This document shows, piece after piece, positions 35,660 to 48,319 of a stretch of 64,000 bases of DNA. How positions within the stretch are numbered: the stretch's first letter is position 1; each line of letters begins with the position of its first letter. The DNA is from Caprella mutica. Taxonomy: Eukaryota; Arthropoda; Malacostraca; Amphipoda; Caprellidae. The position numbers and the translations under genes are program-made. The stretch is taken from assembly GCA_947561585.1 (NCBI GenBank), contig CANNZV010000115.1, positions 124,001 to 188,000 of the forward strand, in the 5' to 3' direction. The notes under the pieces are model-generated. The model searched no databases. It had not been told where the DNA came from and saw only the letters and a list, made by a program, of their open reading frames with translations.

Positions 35660-36466
35660 TATAACACATTTCAATGAAATACTTCCAGTTGCCACACACT
35701 AATGTTCACACCCTCACGTAAATATCCTTTTACCATACATGGTGATTATATCGCCCACCAGATGGAGAAACATTTACGAAGTGAGAAGATAATATAATTA
35801 TTTGTTTTCAAAATTATAAGAGTAAAATCAAAATGTTAGTAAACAAACATATTTATTTCTGTTAAGGTTGATAAAATCCTTTGAATTAATAAGATGGTAC
35901 CGACACTTCTTTCTATGGCAACAAAGCAACCTGTTAACGTGAAGTGGTTCTCTGTGTATCATTAAATAGGTACATACTATGTACCTACATAGGCCACCAA
36001 GGTCAAAACCTGTGAGTTATACATAGTGCATTGGCTCCTTAAGTAAGCAATTAAGTGCATTGTTTAAAACAATTACTGTACTTCATTAGAAATGCAGTAC
36101 ATTCTGTAGGACCGAAAGTAAATGCTATAGCAACCATAATTCAGTCTAAGGCATTTTTCTGTTGACTATCAAGTGAAACCATAGAAATTTAGGCATTAGA
36201 GTGAATCTCTCTCATTGTTACAATGTGATGGGGAATCGCAATATAGAATACGATAAATCGCTTTCAAACGCCACGCCTATAATGAGCATAGAGAGTATAT
36301 ACATACATTACTCATTATATTAACGATATCACGAGGATATCCTGCCATTAGATGATAAGAATAGAACTTGCAAGTGAAAATGGTTTGGTGCATTTTTATT
36401 TAATTACGGTATAGATATGAAAATAATGATATTAACCATTTTCTTTCATACTAGATTGTCGTCTTA
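35660..36466. other. non-coding AT-rich spacer before the mariner relic
   Basis: No gene or complete element seen; no clear mariner terminal repeat either. Confidence 0.5.
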
Positions 36467-37380
36467 TTAATATTTACCAAAGATGTATTTGTGAATATAC
36501 AGGTTTGTGTCCATACAGGGTCCCGCAGTTAACATTAGGCGTGGATTGACGTTAGATTGTCCTTCAATTATGTTAAAAAGCCAATAGTCACAAACATTCT
36601 GATTTGGAGAGCTATTAGGACAAATGTCCTTAGGGAAAACCAAGGGAAGATGCTCCTTCCCGAGACTTTGGACTTGTTTTGCTCCATGCACTGGTGAAGA
36701 GTTTTGAACTAGCATCATTGGGTAGCATCGTAGCCTATACGTAGCTTATCAATCAGAATCTTTAGACTCTACAATGTCTCTTTTTTAAGATCAACTCTGA
36801 TTCTAAATTAAGGAGGCCACACCTTTCCATAGAAGCAGTATTTTGTTCAGCATCACTGTATGAACATCTGAATTGTCACATGCACTAACGCGCGTCCTCT
36901 GTCCTCTGGCTATTAGCAAAACCTCGTCAACAATGAACTCTTTCTCATCGCCCAAAATTCGAACATGTCCTTTTTTGTTCTTGAGATGATTGAAAGCATT
37001 GTACTCTTTTCCAACCCTGTTGGATCTTGAGCGGGTAGTGTTGAAGTTTCGCCGTCCTAATGTAAGACTTCATTCAAAGGTCTTCATTGACTGACCTGCT
37101 GATGGTTGTGTGGCTAACATTGCGTCTTTTGATCAATTTTGACATTAATTGAGTTGGGTCTGCCTTCAACGACATTTCCTGCCACACCAAAAAGTTTTGG
37201 TTCGTTTTTGATTATTTCGACGGCTGTGGCAATTTCTTTCCACTTTACTCTGGGCGTCAAACATGGTCACGACTTGATATACTGTCGTATTCGCATGGCC
37301 AATCTTACTAATTTCGAAAGGAGGGTTCCCATGCAGGGGCATATTTCGCATATTGGTTACCAGTCGTGCTAATTCTGCAA
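36467..37380 (-). pseudogene. degenerate mariner-family transposase
   Basis: Read on the minus strand: near 37350-37170 a helix-turn-helix region (PFEISKIGHANTTVYQVVTM), then near 37145-37085 RRNVSHTTISRSVNEDL, the second DNA-binding segment of mariner transposases. At the end, 36720-36560, comes VQNSSPVHGAKQVQSLGKEH and CPNSSPNQNVCDYW. The last corresponds to W-P-x-S-S-P-D-L-N-x-x-D-Y with the catalytic Asp changed to Asn. Several stops and frameshifts separate the pieces, so this is a dead relic. Terminal repeats were not identified. Confidence 0.82.
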
Positions 37381-37561
37381 GGCTTAACGAAAATTTTATT
37401 TCACTATCTTTGAAAATATGGTTTTAAGATTATCTGAGTCGAAGATTATCTGATTGTCTGATATAGTCAATAGCACATTACTTAGCATAGAATATGAACT
37501 AGTCTATATCGCTGTACTATATAACAAATTGTTTCCCATATGGGTTGAGTATAACTAATGT

Positions 37562-37764
37562 GCGGAGTACAATAAATTGTGAGGAGTACAATAAATTGTG
37601 AGGAGTACAATAAATTGTGATGAGTACAATAAATTGTGATGAGTACAATAAATTGTGATGAGTACAATAAATTGTGAGGAGTACAATAAATTGTGAGGAG
37701 TACAATAAATTGTGAGGAGTACAATAAATTGTGAGGAGTACAATAAATTGCAATAGTACAATAT
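37562..37764. repeat. minisatellite H, 19-bp unit, about 10 copies
   Basis: The unit is GAGGAGTACAATAAATTGT with GATG and GCGG variants at the start. It begins about 190 bases beyond a mariner relic. The open frames on the minus strand (VLLTIYCTPHN repeats) are repeat artefacts. Confidence 0.96.
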
Positions 37765-38738
37765 GGAAGCCTTGAGGACTGCAGAATAATGGAGACATAA
37801 CTCTATGGAAGGTGAAGGTATAATTGGTGCATCCTCACTCTAATGATGAGCAGAGTAATTAAATACAAGGATTATTGCATCTTCAGTTAGTAGTTGAGAA
37901 AGAGTTCGCCATTTTTTATCACTTGCAAATAAAATGAAGCCATAATTCGTTTTATCTCAGATCAGTTTGTCGTATACATAAAGCTGTTATAGCAATTGCT
38001 GTCATAGCAAGCTGTCATAGCTATTGCTGTTATAGCAATTGCTGTCATAGCTATTGCTGTCATAGCAAGCTGTTATATCTAGATATTCTATCGAGCTGTT
38101 GTATCAAGGTGATACAAAATGTCAAAGTTATCATTATCAAGCAGAGAAAGAATCAAGGTCAGAAGGTAGGATTTTCAGTCTAAATTTATATTTCTGTTAC
38201 AGTTCAGACTGATTCATTTCTAGATAATAGCTTTGCCTTATTGTGACTAGTGAAATAGCCTCATAACTAACAGACTAGTAGCCTTTCGACTATCAGACTG
38301 TTAGCCTCTTGATTAACAATCTATTAGCCTTTTGACTAATAGCCTGTTGGTAGTATTTTAAATATATAAAATTGAAGGGACTAAATAAATATAGTATAGA
38401 TATTATTTTTTTGCAACTTTTCTGGAATCTAAATGAGTTATTTTTTTCTCGATAAACCTTCTATTCAATTATAAGTTTTTCGCTATTAAATCTATATTAC
38501 TTAAAATTTATTTATAGTAAATCTCACAAATAAATCTCACACAGATGAGAAAATGACGTTCAGATCAGTTAAGAAGCTCGTTGAGGCATTAGAACGCTAT
38601 CTGCCAATTCATACCAGTATGAAAATAATATACTTAGTAGGTACCATGCAGTATATGCAATTCATCAGGAAGATTTGAAAATAAAAACTATGGTAGATAA
38701 TTCGAAAACATGATGTGGTTTGACTCGTTTAAATTTAA
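37765..38738. other. non-coding, with short degenerate repeats
   Basis: Contains the TAGCAATTGCTG repeat (37981-38076) and a degenerate repeat of about 30 bases with TTAGCCT/GACTA words at 38242-38345. No gene. Confidence 0.55.
37981..38076. repeat. palindromic short tandem repeat (TTGCTGTCATAGCAA)
   Basis: About four copies of a unit of about 20 bases built on TAGCAATTGCTGTCATAGC. TAGCAATTGCTG is itself nearly self-complementary. Confidence 0.85.
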
Positions 38739-39490
38739 GAGTCACTGTGATGATGTACTATCAGAGAAAAGAGTCACTGTGATGATGTACTATCAGAGGA
38801 AAGAGTCACTGTGATGATGTACTATCAGAGGAAAGAGTCACTGTGATGATGTACTATCAGAGGAAAGAGTCACTGTGATGATGTACTATCAGAGGAAAGA
38901 GTCACTGTGATGATGTACTATCAGAGGAAAGAGTCACTGTGATGATGTACTATCAGAGAAAAGAGTCACTGTGATGATGTACTATCAGAGGAAAGGGTCA
39001 CTGTGATGATGTACTATCAGAGAAAAGAGTCCCTGTGATGATGTACTATCAGAGAAAAGAGTCACTGTGATGATGTACTATCAGAGGAAAGAGTTAATGT
39101 GATGATGTACTATCAGAGAAAAGAGTCACTGTGATGATGTACTATCAGAGGAAAGAGTTAATGTGATGATGTACTATCAGAGAAAAGAGTTAATGTGATG
39201 ATGTACTATCAGAGAAAAGAGTCACTGTGATGATGTACTATCAGAGGAAAGAGTTAATGTGATGATGTACTATCAGAGAAAAGAGTCACTGTGATGATGT
39301 ACTATCAGAGGAAAGAGTTAATGTGATGATGTACTATCAGAGAAAAGAGTTAATGTGATGATGTACTATCAGAGAAAAGAGTCACTGTGATGATGTACTA
39401 TCAGAGAAAAGAGTTAATGTGATGATGTACTATCAGAGAAAAGAGTCACTGTGATGATGTACTATCAGAGGAAAGAGTTAATGTGATGAT
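38739..39490. repeat. minisatellite I, 32-bp unit, about 23 copies with a 5-monomer higher-order unit
   Basis: The unit starts GAGTCACTGTGATGATGTAC and ends TATCAGAGGAAA. CACT/TAAT and GAGG/GAGA variants give a repeating 5-monomer (160-bp) pattern from about 39058. The right flank (39490-39600) belongs to a dispersed repeat also found at about 59450-59590. Confidence 0.96.
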
Positions 39491-39605
39491 TCGAATTTCA
39501 CAAAATCACAGTTTTCTAATTTCCTATTATTTTCAAATTTTACAAATTCTTCGTCCAGCACCAGACCTATTTTGAGATATCTACAAGCATTACAATCAGT
39601 AACGT
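39491..39605. repeat. dispersed repeat, copy next to array I
   Basis: Matches 59470-59590 (AATTTCACAA, CCTATTATTTTCAAATTTTA, CAGACCTATTTTGAGATATC, TACAAGCATTACAAT). It provides the right flank of array I. Confidence 0.8.
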
Positions 39606-39821
39606 TACTTTTTGGAAATGTTTGCTACCAGTATACTAAAGGTACCAAAAAGCAGCTGGCTTAGTAATTAACTCTGTACACCAATATTAACATCATATTC
39701 AATATATTAATATTTTGTAGCTAATTTTATAACTATAATATCTATAGAAAAATTTCAAACGGAATGATGATAATAATATAAACACAGTTCAACTGCAGTA
39801 ATATTACTGCAGTGCTAACCA

Positions 39822-39883
39822 TGCAGTAATAGCAATAAATAGCAGTAATAGCAATAAGTAGCAGTAATAGCAATAAATAAAGC
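39822..39883. repeat. AGCAGTAATAGCAATAA tandem repeat, about 3 copies
   Basis: Unit AGCAGTAATAGCAATAAAT and variants, close to the right side of array I. Confidence 0.85.
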
Positions 39884-41535
39884 AATTGAGAGCAACTGAA
39901 CTTGACCTCTGCTCTCAAAACCAAATAAGGCAAATTGCAACCATTGGCAACATAAAAAGCTATAGCAACTGAGACAAATGGGAACATTGGGGTGATGATA
40001 ACTACATAGAAATATCCTATTCGGAGTAGAATGTTAATGTAGTTTAAATCCAATTTTTAGAATTTACTATTACGAGGATATTTCACGCTTCAGAAAAATT
40101 AACAAATGAAATTTCTTCAAATAATAGTGTTTTCTCCAAGAAATGATCGAAAGCGTATGTACATGAATAAAGTTCACATTATTTCAATCCGATTGAGACA
40201 TGATGACCAAGAATGGACGATCATTGTCGTGATTCTCTTCATTATTTCCACTGATATATCACAGTGAACCTTCCAAAAGTCAATCATAGCGATGATGATA
40301 CTGACGGTGAAGAGTTACAACATACCTCCACACCACTGTAAAGTATACTTTGGTTCTCACAGAGTGTATGTTTGAGTAGTCATTATATTGCGTAAAGAAG
40401 TAATTGAACCACTAGGTTATTAATTTATTCCTTATCGAATGATATGTTTAGTGTGCATTTAAATATAATTAATGATATGGGATATAAACTGGATTGATAT
40501 TATAGAAGTATTTTCATGATAAGCATGTGTCGACATTTCAGTATCTATGAAACATGTTTCTTAAATTTTGTATCCATGATACGTCTTATCGGGTTCACAG
40601 TATCATGATAGAATAATGTATGAAATTGATTCACATACAGTATCTAAAATCAACCTTTTATGATTATTTATTATACTGTTAAGATTTAAAAATTTGATCT
40701 TGAATCATGTTTATCGACTTGAAACAAGTGTTATTTCTTTTCTCTTCCATTTCACAGTGTGCACTATAGACTACTGAAAGACAATAGTACCTACGCTAGA
40801 TTTAGACACACCATTGTCTAGCGGTGTCACTTGATAGTAACCTAGAAACTCTCGCGCGCTGGAACTAGCGTATCGACACGCTAGATGTGAAATAAAGAAA
40901 TCATTGCTTTAACTAATTTATTATATATTGTTAAGGCAGTTATAGATAATTCTATAACTAAAACTAAAGCTTAAGGGTAAATTCTATAATATTTCTGAGC
41001 CAGATCTCATAAGATAATTGAAAAAGTGCTGCATATATGATGAATATATAGACAAAATAAATAATTAGTCGGAGGATTTTTTTCAGTTTTTCAATATACA
41101 TCAAAACAAAAGATTAGAATATTCAATAAGACGAAAAAAAAAATACAGTTATTCGAAAATGTTATAAATGATAGTAATCTGAATATAACATTTACTCTGC
41201 AAAATACACATAATGCATAGAGGAAAATTACGCAATTGAGTTAATAAATATTCATTATTGAATATCATTAAGTGGTTGCGATTGACAAAATGATATAGTA
41301 ATTAATTGATTAAATGATGATTATATGAGAAAATAATTAGGATTATCAAAAATGTGTGCATACGATTAATTATTATTATATGATCATCATTATTACAATA
41401 TGGTTAATACCTGTTAAATGATTATTATAAATAGTCAATAGATGTATCAACATATCGCTTCACTAAATTTGACAGGAAGATTATTATAAATATTAATATT
41501 AGTTATAAATATTAATATTAGTTAAAAATATTAAA

Positions 41536-41612
41536 AATAGTTATAAATAATAAAAATAGTTATAAATAATAAAAATAGTTATAAATAATAAAAATAGTTA
41601 TAAATAATAAAA
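41536..41612. repeat. 19-bp AT-rich tandem repeat, 4 copies
   Basis: Unit TTATAAATAATAAAAATAG, four near-identical copies, after a degenerate ATATTAATATTAGTTATAA repeat. Confidence 0.9.
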
Positions 41613-43250
41613 CCTCTGCAATGATAATAGAAATCACAATTTACATAAGAACTAAGTACAGTGATGTAATACAGTCTTTAAATAAATGAAATAATATAAG
41701 TCAAATTCCTTCAAAAATCTTCAATGAAAGAAAAAAATAAACAACAATTAAATCTTTTAAATTTAATCATATTATTTTAACAAGCAATGTCCTCGAGGCA
41801 AGTACCGCAAACTATTATAATATATAATTAACCATATAATTAAATGGTTACAGTGATGATTGAGCACCACACTTCAATACATTCAAACCATATACATTAA
41901 TTGCAATGTATTAAAAAAATCATTGGCTATGCTTTATGCCATTTTAACTATGTGTTTGAAATCAGGATACATGGAACATTGAGACTTTTAATTAACTATA
42001 TGTATCATAATGTATGTGTATAATATATCTATGTGTATATATGTATGAGTAGTGTGTATTTGTATGTATAATACACATAGGTATCTCCTCTGTGAAGGCC
42101 TTCGGGATATATTTTAATTATAAATAGACACTGGAAAAAAATGATTAATAACTATATGAAAAGAAATAAATTTTTCTAATGAATTAAACTAAATAACTAA
42201 TGGTAAATATTTCATCATTATAATTATTTTTATGTTTTATATCTATATATACATCAAATCATAAATAACTACATTCTAAAAAGACGATTACGTTATATCA
42301 TTATGTTTATTTAATATGGATATGATATATAAGTTGCACTTTCTATGAATAAACACTGGTTAAATTTTTATTAGCTTATTCTGTATGAGCTTTCACTAAT
42401 TACAGTAGAGTTTTACCTTCAAATAGTGATGTATGTGATTGCTAATAAATCCCCAGTCATTGACTTTACATTGAACAATTAGTGGTTAAAAGATGACAGA
42501 GAATTTAAAGCTAGAAATTGAAATGATTAACATTGTGATACTTATTAGTGAGTATGTGAAAATAATTTATATCTATGAGCAAGTAACGCAAGTGTGGGTC
42601 GTATTTTAATTCTCTGTACAATCTATGGTACAAAGATCATCTATATATGGCAATATATCATTCAATTAAAATCCATCATAATTTAAATTTAAAGCATGTA
42701 CAGGTTATCATCTTTCGTTGGACATTTCCGACAAAAATCACCGTCAATAATGTATTAAATAATGATATTTTACCATCAATACGAACATAGTTTACGATAA
42801 TCGACAAAATAGATTACAATTATTACAAGATGCAAATTAAGAAATTTAAATACCAGCGTTTATAAACTGTATTTTCATTTTATATATCTATTTGTCGAGA
42901 CTCAAAAATAAGTGTTTTAACTTTAGTATAGTGGTACCGCTATTTCTTTTAAATAATCAAATTAAACATACATACTTTATGAGGATTAAGGTGTTGATTA
43001 TATGGATTAATATTCTCTTAGCTTACACTTCCTGTAGAAGAATAAAAAAATAAACATTTCGATCTTATTTCAGAGGTGATAAAAGATTATAAAATCTTAT
43101 CGATGGAATGACCAGCAAAAAGCTTTCATAACGTCAGTCTATTTCTTTAATAATTCTGTGTGTGAATTAACGGGAAATGAGTCCTTTTGTCGTAACATTA
43201 ACTTCCGTTAGCTCCACAGGTGGTAACTGTTAACCTCGGTAGGTATGAAG

Positions 43251-44480
43251 AGTTACTTAGAGGTAACACCTGTAGTGTTACTTAGAGGTAACACCTAAAG
43301 TGTTACTTAGAGGTAACACCTAAAGTGTTACTTAGAGGTAACACCTAAAGTGTTACTTAGAGGTAACACCTATAATGTTACTTAGAGGTAACACCTAAAG
43401 TGTTACTTAGAGGTAACACCTAAAGTGTTACTTAGAGGTAACACCTAAAGTGTTACTTAGAGGTAACACCTATAATGTTACTTAGAGGTAACACCTAAAG
43501 TGTTACTTAGAGGTAACACCTAAAGTGTTACTTAGAGGTAACACCTAAAGTGTTACTTAGAGGTAACACCTATAATGTTATTTAGAGGTAACACCTGTAG
43601 TGTTATTTAGAGGTAACACCTAAAGTGTTACTTAGAGGTAACACCTATAATATTATTTAGAGGTAACACCTGTAGTGTTACTTAGAGGTAACACCTATAA
43701 TGTTATTTAGAGGTAACACCTATAGTGTTACTTAGAGGTAACACCTATAATGTTATTTAGAGGTAACACCTGTAGTGTTATTTAGAGGTAACACCTAAAG
43801 TGTTACTTAGAGGTAACACCTATAATATTATTTAGAGGTAACACCTGTAGTGTTACTTAGAGGTAACACCTATAATGTTATTTAGAGGTAACACCTATAG
43901 TGTTACTTAGAGGTAACACCTAAAGTGTTACTTAGAGGTAACACCTATAATGTTATTTAGAGGTAACACCTGTAGTGTTATTTAGAGGTAACACCTAAAG
44001 TGTTACTTAGAGGTAACACCTATAATGTTACTTAGAGGTAACACCTAAAGTGTTACTTAGAGGTAACACCTAAAGTGTTACTTAGAGGTAACACCTATAA
44101 TGTTACTTAGAGGTAACACCTAAAGTGTTACTTAGAGGTAACACCTAAAGTGTTACTTAGAGGTAACACCTAAAGTGTTACTTAGAGGTAACACCTATAA
44201 TGTTACTTAGAGGTAACACCTAAAGTGTTACTTAGAGGTAACACCTAAAGTGTTACTTAGAGGTAACACCTAAAGTGTTACTTAGAGGTAACACCTATAA
44301 TGTTATTTAGAGGTAACACCTGTAGTGTTATTTAGAGGTAACACCTAAAGTGTTACTTAGAGGTAACACCTATAATATTATTTAGAGGTAACACCTGTAG
44401 TGTTACTTAGAGGTAACACCTATAATGTTATTTAGAGGTAACACCTATAGTGTTACTTAGAGGTAACACTTAAAGAGTTA
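43251..44480. repeat. minisatellite J, 25-bp hairpin-forming unit, about 49 copies
   Basis: The unit is GTGTTACTTAGAGGTAACAC plus CTAAA or CTATA and similar. GTGTTAC and GTAACAC are perfect inverted arms around a 6-base loop, so every monomer can form a hairpin. The marker TATAATATTA recurs at 43646, 43821 and 44371, spacings of 7 and 22 monomers. Confidence 0.97.
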
Positions 44481-44932
44481 TTAAATTGTAAAGGTAAAAA
44501 TTAAGCTCATTACTTAGGGTAAAATTAGCTGTGTTTGCATTATGGCAATGAGGAATTAATCTCAAAAAAACATTAAAATACAATAAATAACAACTCTATA
44601 AATTTGATGAATTGAATGTTCATAGAGTGTAAAACAAAGAAATTAAGTTTAATGAGGAAAATAATCAAAATATTACGCTTGATTGAAGCTTCTATGTGTT
44701 CATTGAACAGGATTTATTATAGTAAAAATATATATAGTGTCACAACCATGTATTGATTTATAGCCTATCAATACAGTGATTTAAAAAAAAACTTTTTTAT
44801 GTTACTGAAATATAATTTCTTAATAAAACTTATTATAGCTAGTTTAACATTTATATATTCTTTAAAAGCTACGAATACATTTGTAATTAAATTGTTATAC
44901 GGTAATAAAACATACCTGATAATAATTAGACA

Positions 44933-45546
44933 AGAGTGAAGCAAGTGACTGAATACAAAGTCTAGAGTGATGTAAGTGACTGAATACAAAGTCTAGAGTG
45001 ATGTAAGTGACTGAATACAAAGTCTAGAGTGATGTAAGTGACTGAATACAAAGTCTAGAGTGATGTAAGTGACTGAATACAAAGTCTAGAGTGATGTAAG
45101 TGACTGAATACAAAGTCTAGAGTGATGTAAGTGACTGAATACAAAGTCTAGAGTGATGTAAGTGACTGAATACAAAGTCTAGAGTGATGTAAGTGACTGA
45201 ATACAAAGTCTAGAGTGATGGAAGTGACTGAATACAAAGTCTAGAGTGATGTAAGTGACTGAATACAAAGTCTAGAGTGATGTAAGTGACTGAATACAAA
45301 GTCTAGAGTGATGTAAGTGACTGAATACAAAGTCTAGAGTGAAGTAAGTGACTGAATACAAAGTCTAGAGTGATGTAAGTGACTGAATACAAAGTCTAGA
45401 GTGATGTAAGTGACTGAATACAAAGTCTAGAGTGATGTAAGTGACTGAATACAAAGTCTAGAGTGATGTAAGTGACTGAATACAAAGTCTAGAGTGATGT
45501 AAGTGACTGAATATAAAGTCTAGAGTGATGTAAGTGACTGAATACA
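44933..45546. repeat. minisatellite K, 31-bp unit, about 20 copies
   Basis: The unit starts GTCTAGAGTGATGTAAGTGA and ends CTGAATACAAA. It is almost invariant, which suggests recent expansion. Each plus-strand copy contains GTAAGT, a consensus 5' splice-site core. Confidence 0.97.
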
Positions 45547-47794
45547 TAATTTTTGTTCTTTTTGTATCAAATATTGTCGCAGGACCACGTATCTCACCCA
45601 CGCGTTAGTCAGTAAATGCGTTGGTCTGCACAGTGACCCATACTTTCCCCATGTGGGGTGTTGACCCCCAATGAGTGGGGTGTGACCTCTAGTAAGTTCA
45701 TGACCAGTCAGTGTTATTTGTACAGGGCAAACTGAGAGAACATTGGGTGATTAATATTAATCCGCATGCGAATGATAGGCAAAATAAATTATGTATGTAT
45801 TTGGCATTATTGATAGTGCTGGGGTCTTTAATTTTATATAGGCAGTAGTTTAATCCCTATACATTATTAGAGTAATTATTACATATACATTAAAAGCATA
45901 ATTATGAGTATTCATGGTTAGTGGTTTTAAGTTTTATAGTCCCCAGCTTAAATTAAAAAACTCGTTTTTTTTAAATACTGAATTAGGCAAGCAATGACTG
46001 CAATGGAGGTCACATATACATGCCCTGTATATCAATGTAGGTCAGTGCATTGCAGTGTATCTATATCTTATATAGGATGAAATTGAAACTGATCTCAAAT
46101 AAATAATTAATTAATATTGAAGGGCCAAAAAATCAAAGTGACGTCAAAAGTAAATTAAATACCACGGATTCGAAGAAACAGTTTAGAAAGAAAAATGGCA
46201 CCACGACATTGACAAAACTTATGGATGCAAAATAGCTACTTCGTGAATGCAGCCACTTATCAAGGAATGTGACGAAAAGGGACACAAGCACCGGTGACTG
46301 CATTCAAGAATGGAAGAGGAAAAAGAAGAGGTGTGAAATGAAGCTTACGAGCTACCCAACACAAAATCTAAGACCTCGTAGTTGCAGAGCATAACCCTAG
46401 CGCTATCCTCTAAAACTGTAAGTAGCATTAAGAAAATGATAAACATGGTAAAAATGAAAAAAACAATGCAAAGTACAACAGTTGGGGGCCTTTGGCACAC
46501 CACCCTTCTCTTCTTAAGCAGCTTAACAATAAACTAAATAATGAAACAATAAACAAAGTAATATTAAATTAATGATAAAGAGATGATGCAGACAAAAGTG
46601 CGGTAGTGTGAAATAAAAGAAAGAAGAACAAAGTAGTGAGGTACAAAGTAGTGACAAAGTACGCAACTCCTGAGGTTGAGAAAGTGTTAGTAACTCATCA
46701 TGTGATAATATTTAGAAAATGAAAGTGAAAGAACATAAGAAAAGAGATCACACTCGAACATATAAAAGGTTCGATAAATTTCAAAACTTATTTATTGTAA
46801 TAATTTAGTGGAAATTGTTAATGCGACATGGTTAGTTAGTAGTTACATGAAATTATAGAAACACTCGACTGACTAACTATAACAGTTTTGATGGTAATTA
46901 ATGTGATCTACATAATTCGCTAACGCTTTTATCAATCCTCTTCTGTCATGCATGAGTTATTATTTGACAATGTATATTTCATTTAGAATCTCAGCATTAT
47001 CGAAAGAATAGATTATATTTAAATTGCACAGTTACTATAGTTACTATAATATAAATTAGTGTTTGTTACATTAGACATAAATAAATAATATATAAGAAAT
47101 AAATAGTACAGATAGGGAGACTATTACTTCACATGCAACTAAATATCAATTGATCGCAATTCTACATAAGAACAGAGTTTAGCTACAAGATATAACATTT
47201 ACTTCATATTCTTAGCGCAATACTCTCCTCCATTTCATAACTATAGATTAAACTGAGATAGCACTTCTAAGGAATAAGAATTGCTAAAGGAAAGAAAGAT
47301 GTAATCTGTTCCCATCTGTGTTACACTAATAACCTCTTAGCAGTTTTGTAACACCATTTCACGATATGTTACATAGAGTTCAGGCGACTCTACCGTCTGT
47401 CTATCTAACCGCAATGGCCTTGTAGCTTCTGATCGCTTTGTCTCGCGCAGCCACAAAGCGATCTCACGCTTTTCGCATTCACCCATCATGCTTAAGCTGT
47501 TGCAGTAGAGTGATTCAAAAGTTGTAATGAACTGTGAACGGAAGACTTCAATTCACTTGACAGATTATTTCCCGCCAAAACCAAAAGCTTAAATACCTAA
47601 AATAAAGAAACCGAAATTATTGTTCGTAAAAGTTAAAATTGGAAACTTGATTCACAAACTGCGCCAAGAAAGCTTTTTTTTCTTAAAATAGTTGTTTCTA
47701 ACATTCAAGCTATGAATTGCAGTTATGATAAGGGCACATCTAACCAACAAAGTATTCCTTATTGGCACCAATGGCGGGGGTATACGTACAAAAT
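45547..47794. other. non-coding spacer
   Basis: AT-rich. A small GC-rich hairpin region (GGGGTGTTGACCCCCAATGA) lies near 45655. No gene or element supported. Confidence 0.5.
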
Positions 47795-48212
47795 ATTGGT
47801 GGCCGAAAATTTTGGTCTCAGAAATTTCGGTCTCAGAATTATAAATGACCTCTTAACATAAATGACCCTTATCTAGTTTGCTGTATCCTGTAGTTTGTTG
47901 TACTGCACACTTCATGATTGTTCAATAACCTGTTTGGGAGGTTCGGGGGGCGGCACGCCCCTCTGATACATCTAATTCATAAGTTTTATTTATACCTGAA
48001 CCGAATTTTCAGCTCCAATCTCACGTTAAATAAATGTCAAAATTACTAATGTTACGTATCATTTTACAACAGTTAATGATGTTACCCGCTTTTAATAAAT
48101 ACACTACACATTTTAGTACTGATAATTTTAACTTTTTCTATTATTGTTCTTTAATAACACCATTATAAACTGAGACCGAGTTTTCCGAGACCGAATTTTC
48201 CTTGAACCATCT
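47795..48212. mobile_element. small fold-back element with repeated GAGACCGAATTTTC ends
   Basis: The left end has GGTGGCCGAAAATTTTGGTC and TCAGAAATTTCGGTCTCAG. The right end carries the inverse (ACTGAGACCGAGTTTTCCGA, then GACCGAATTTTCC). As in the 13.2-14.3 kb element, each terminus is a short tandem repeat of about 15-17 bases. No coding capacity. Confidence 0.65.
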
Positions 48213-48245
48213 ATATTATTCCTGAACATTCACTTATGTTTTCAG

Positions 48246-48319
48246 TTGTCCTGCATCTCCAGTCTCAGACTACACAGGAAGTTCTACCTCCAGGAAACGA
48301 CTGTAATCACCTTTGTGAG
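48246..48319 (+). CDS. possible isolated exon on the plus strand, gene unknown
   Basis: A 74-base segment between a good acceptor (CTTATGTTTTCAG) and a good donor (GTGAG|GTAAGG). Two of three frames are open (one includes RLHRKFYLQETTVITFV; another ends PPGNDCNHLCE). No family recognised and no partner exon found. Degenerate copies of GAGTAAGGTGATAT follow in the would-be intron. Could be chance in AT-rich DNA. Confidence 0.2.

Larger units (their letters stand above)
39606..43250. other. non-coding, very AT-rich
   Basis: No gene supported. Notable bits: a near-perfect 20-base palindrome CTAGCGTATCGACACGCTAG at about 40865-40884 in a locally GC-rich patch, the 19-bp repeat at 41536, and TG/TA-rich sequence at 42000-42080. 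Confidence 0.5.

Noticed and set aside
37482..37798. Open frames with VLLTIYCTPHN repeats
   Set aside because: Low-complexity translation of the 19-base array H.
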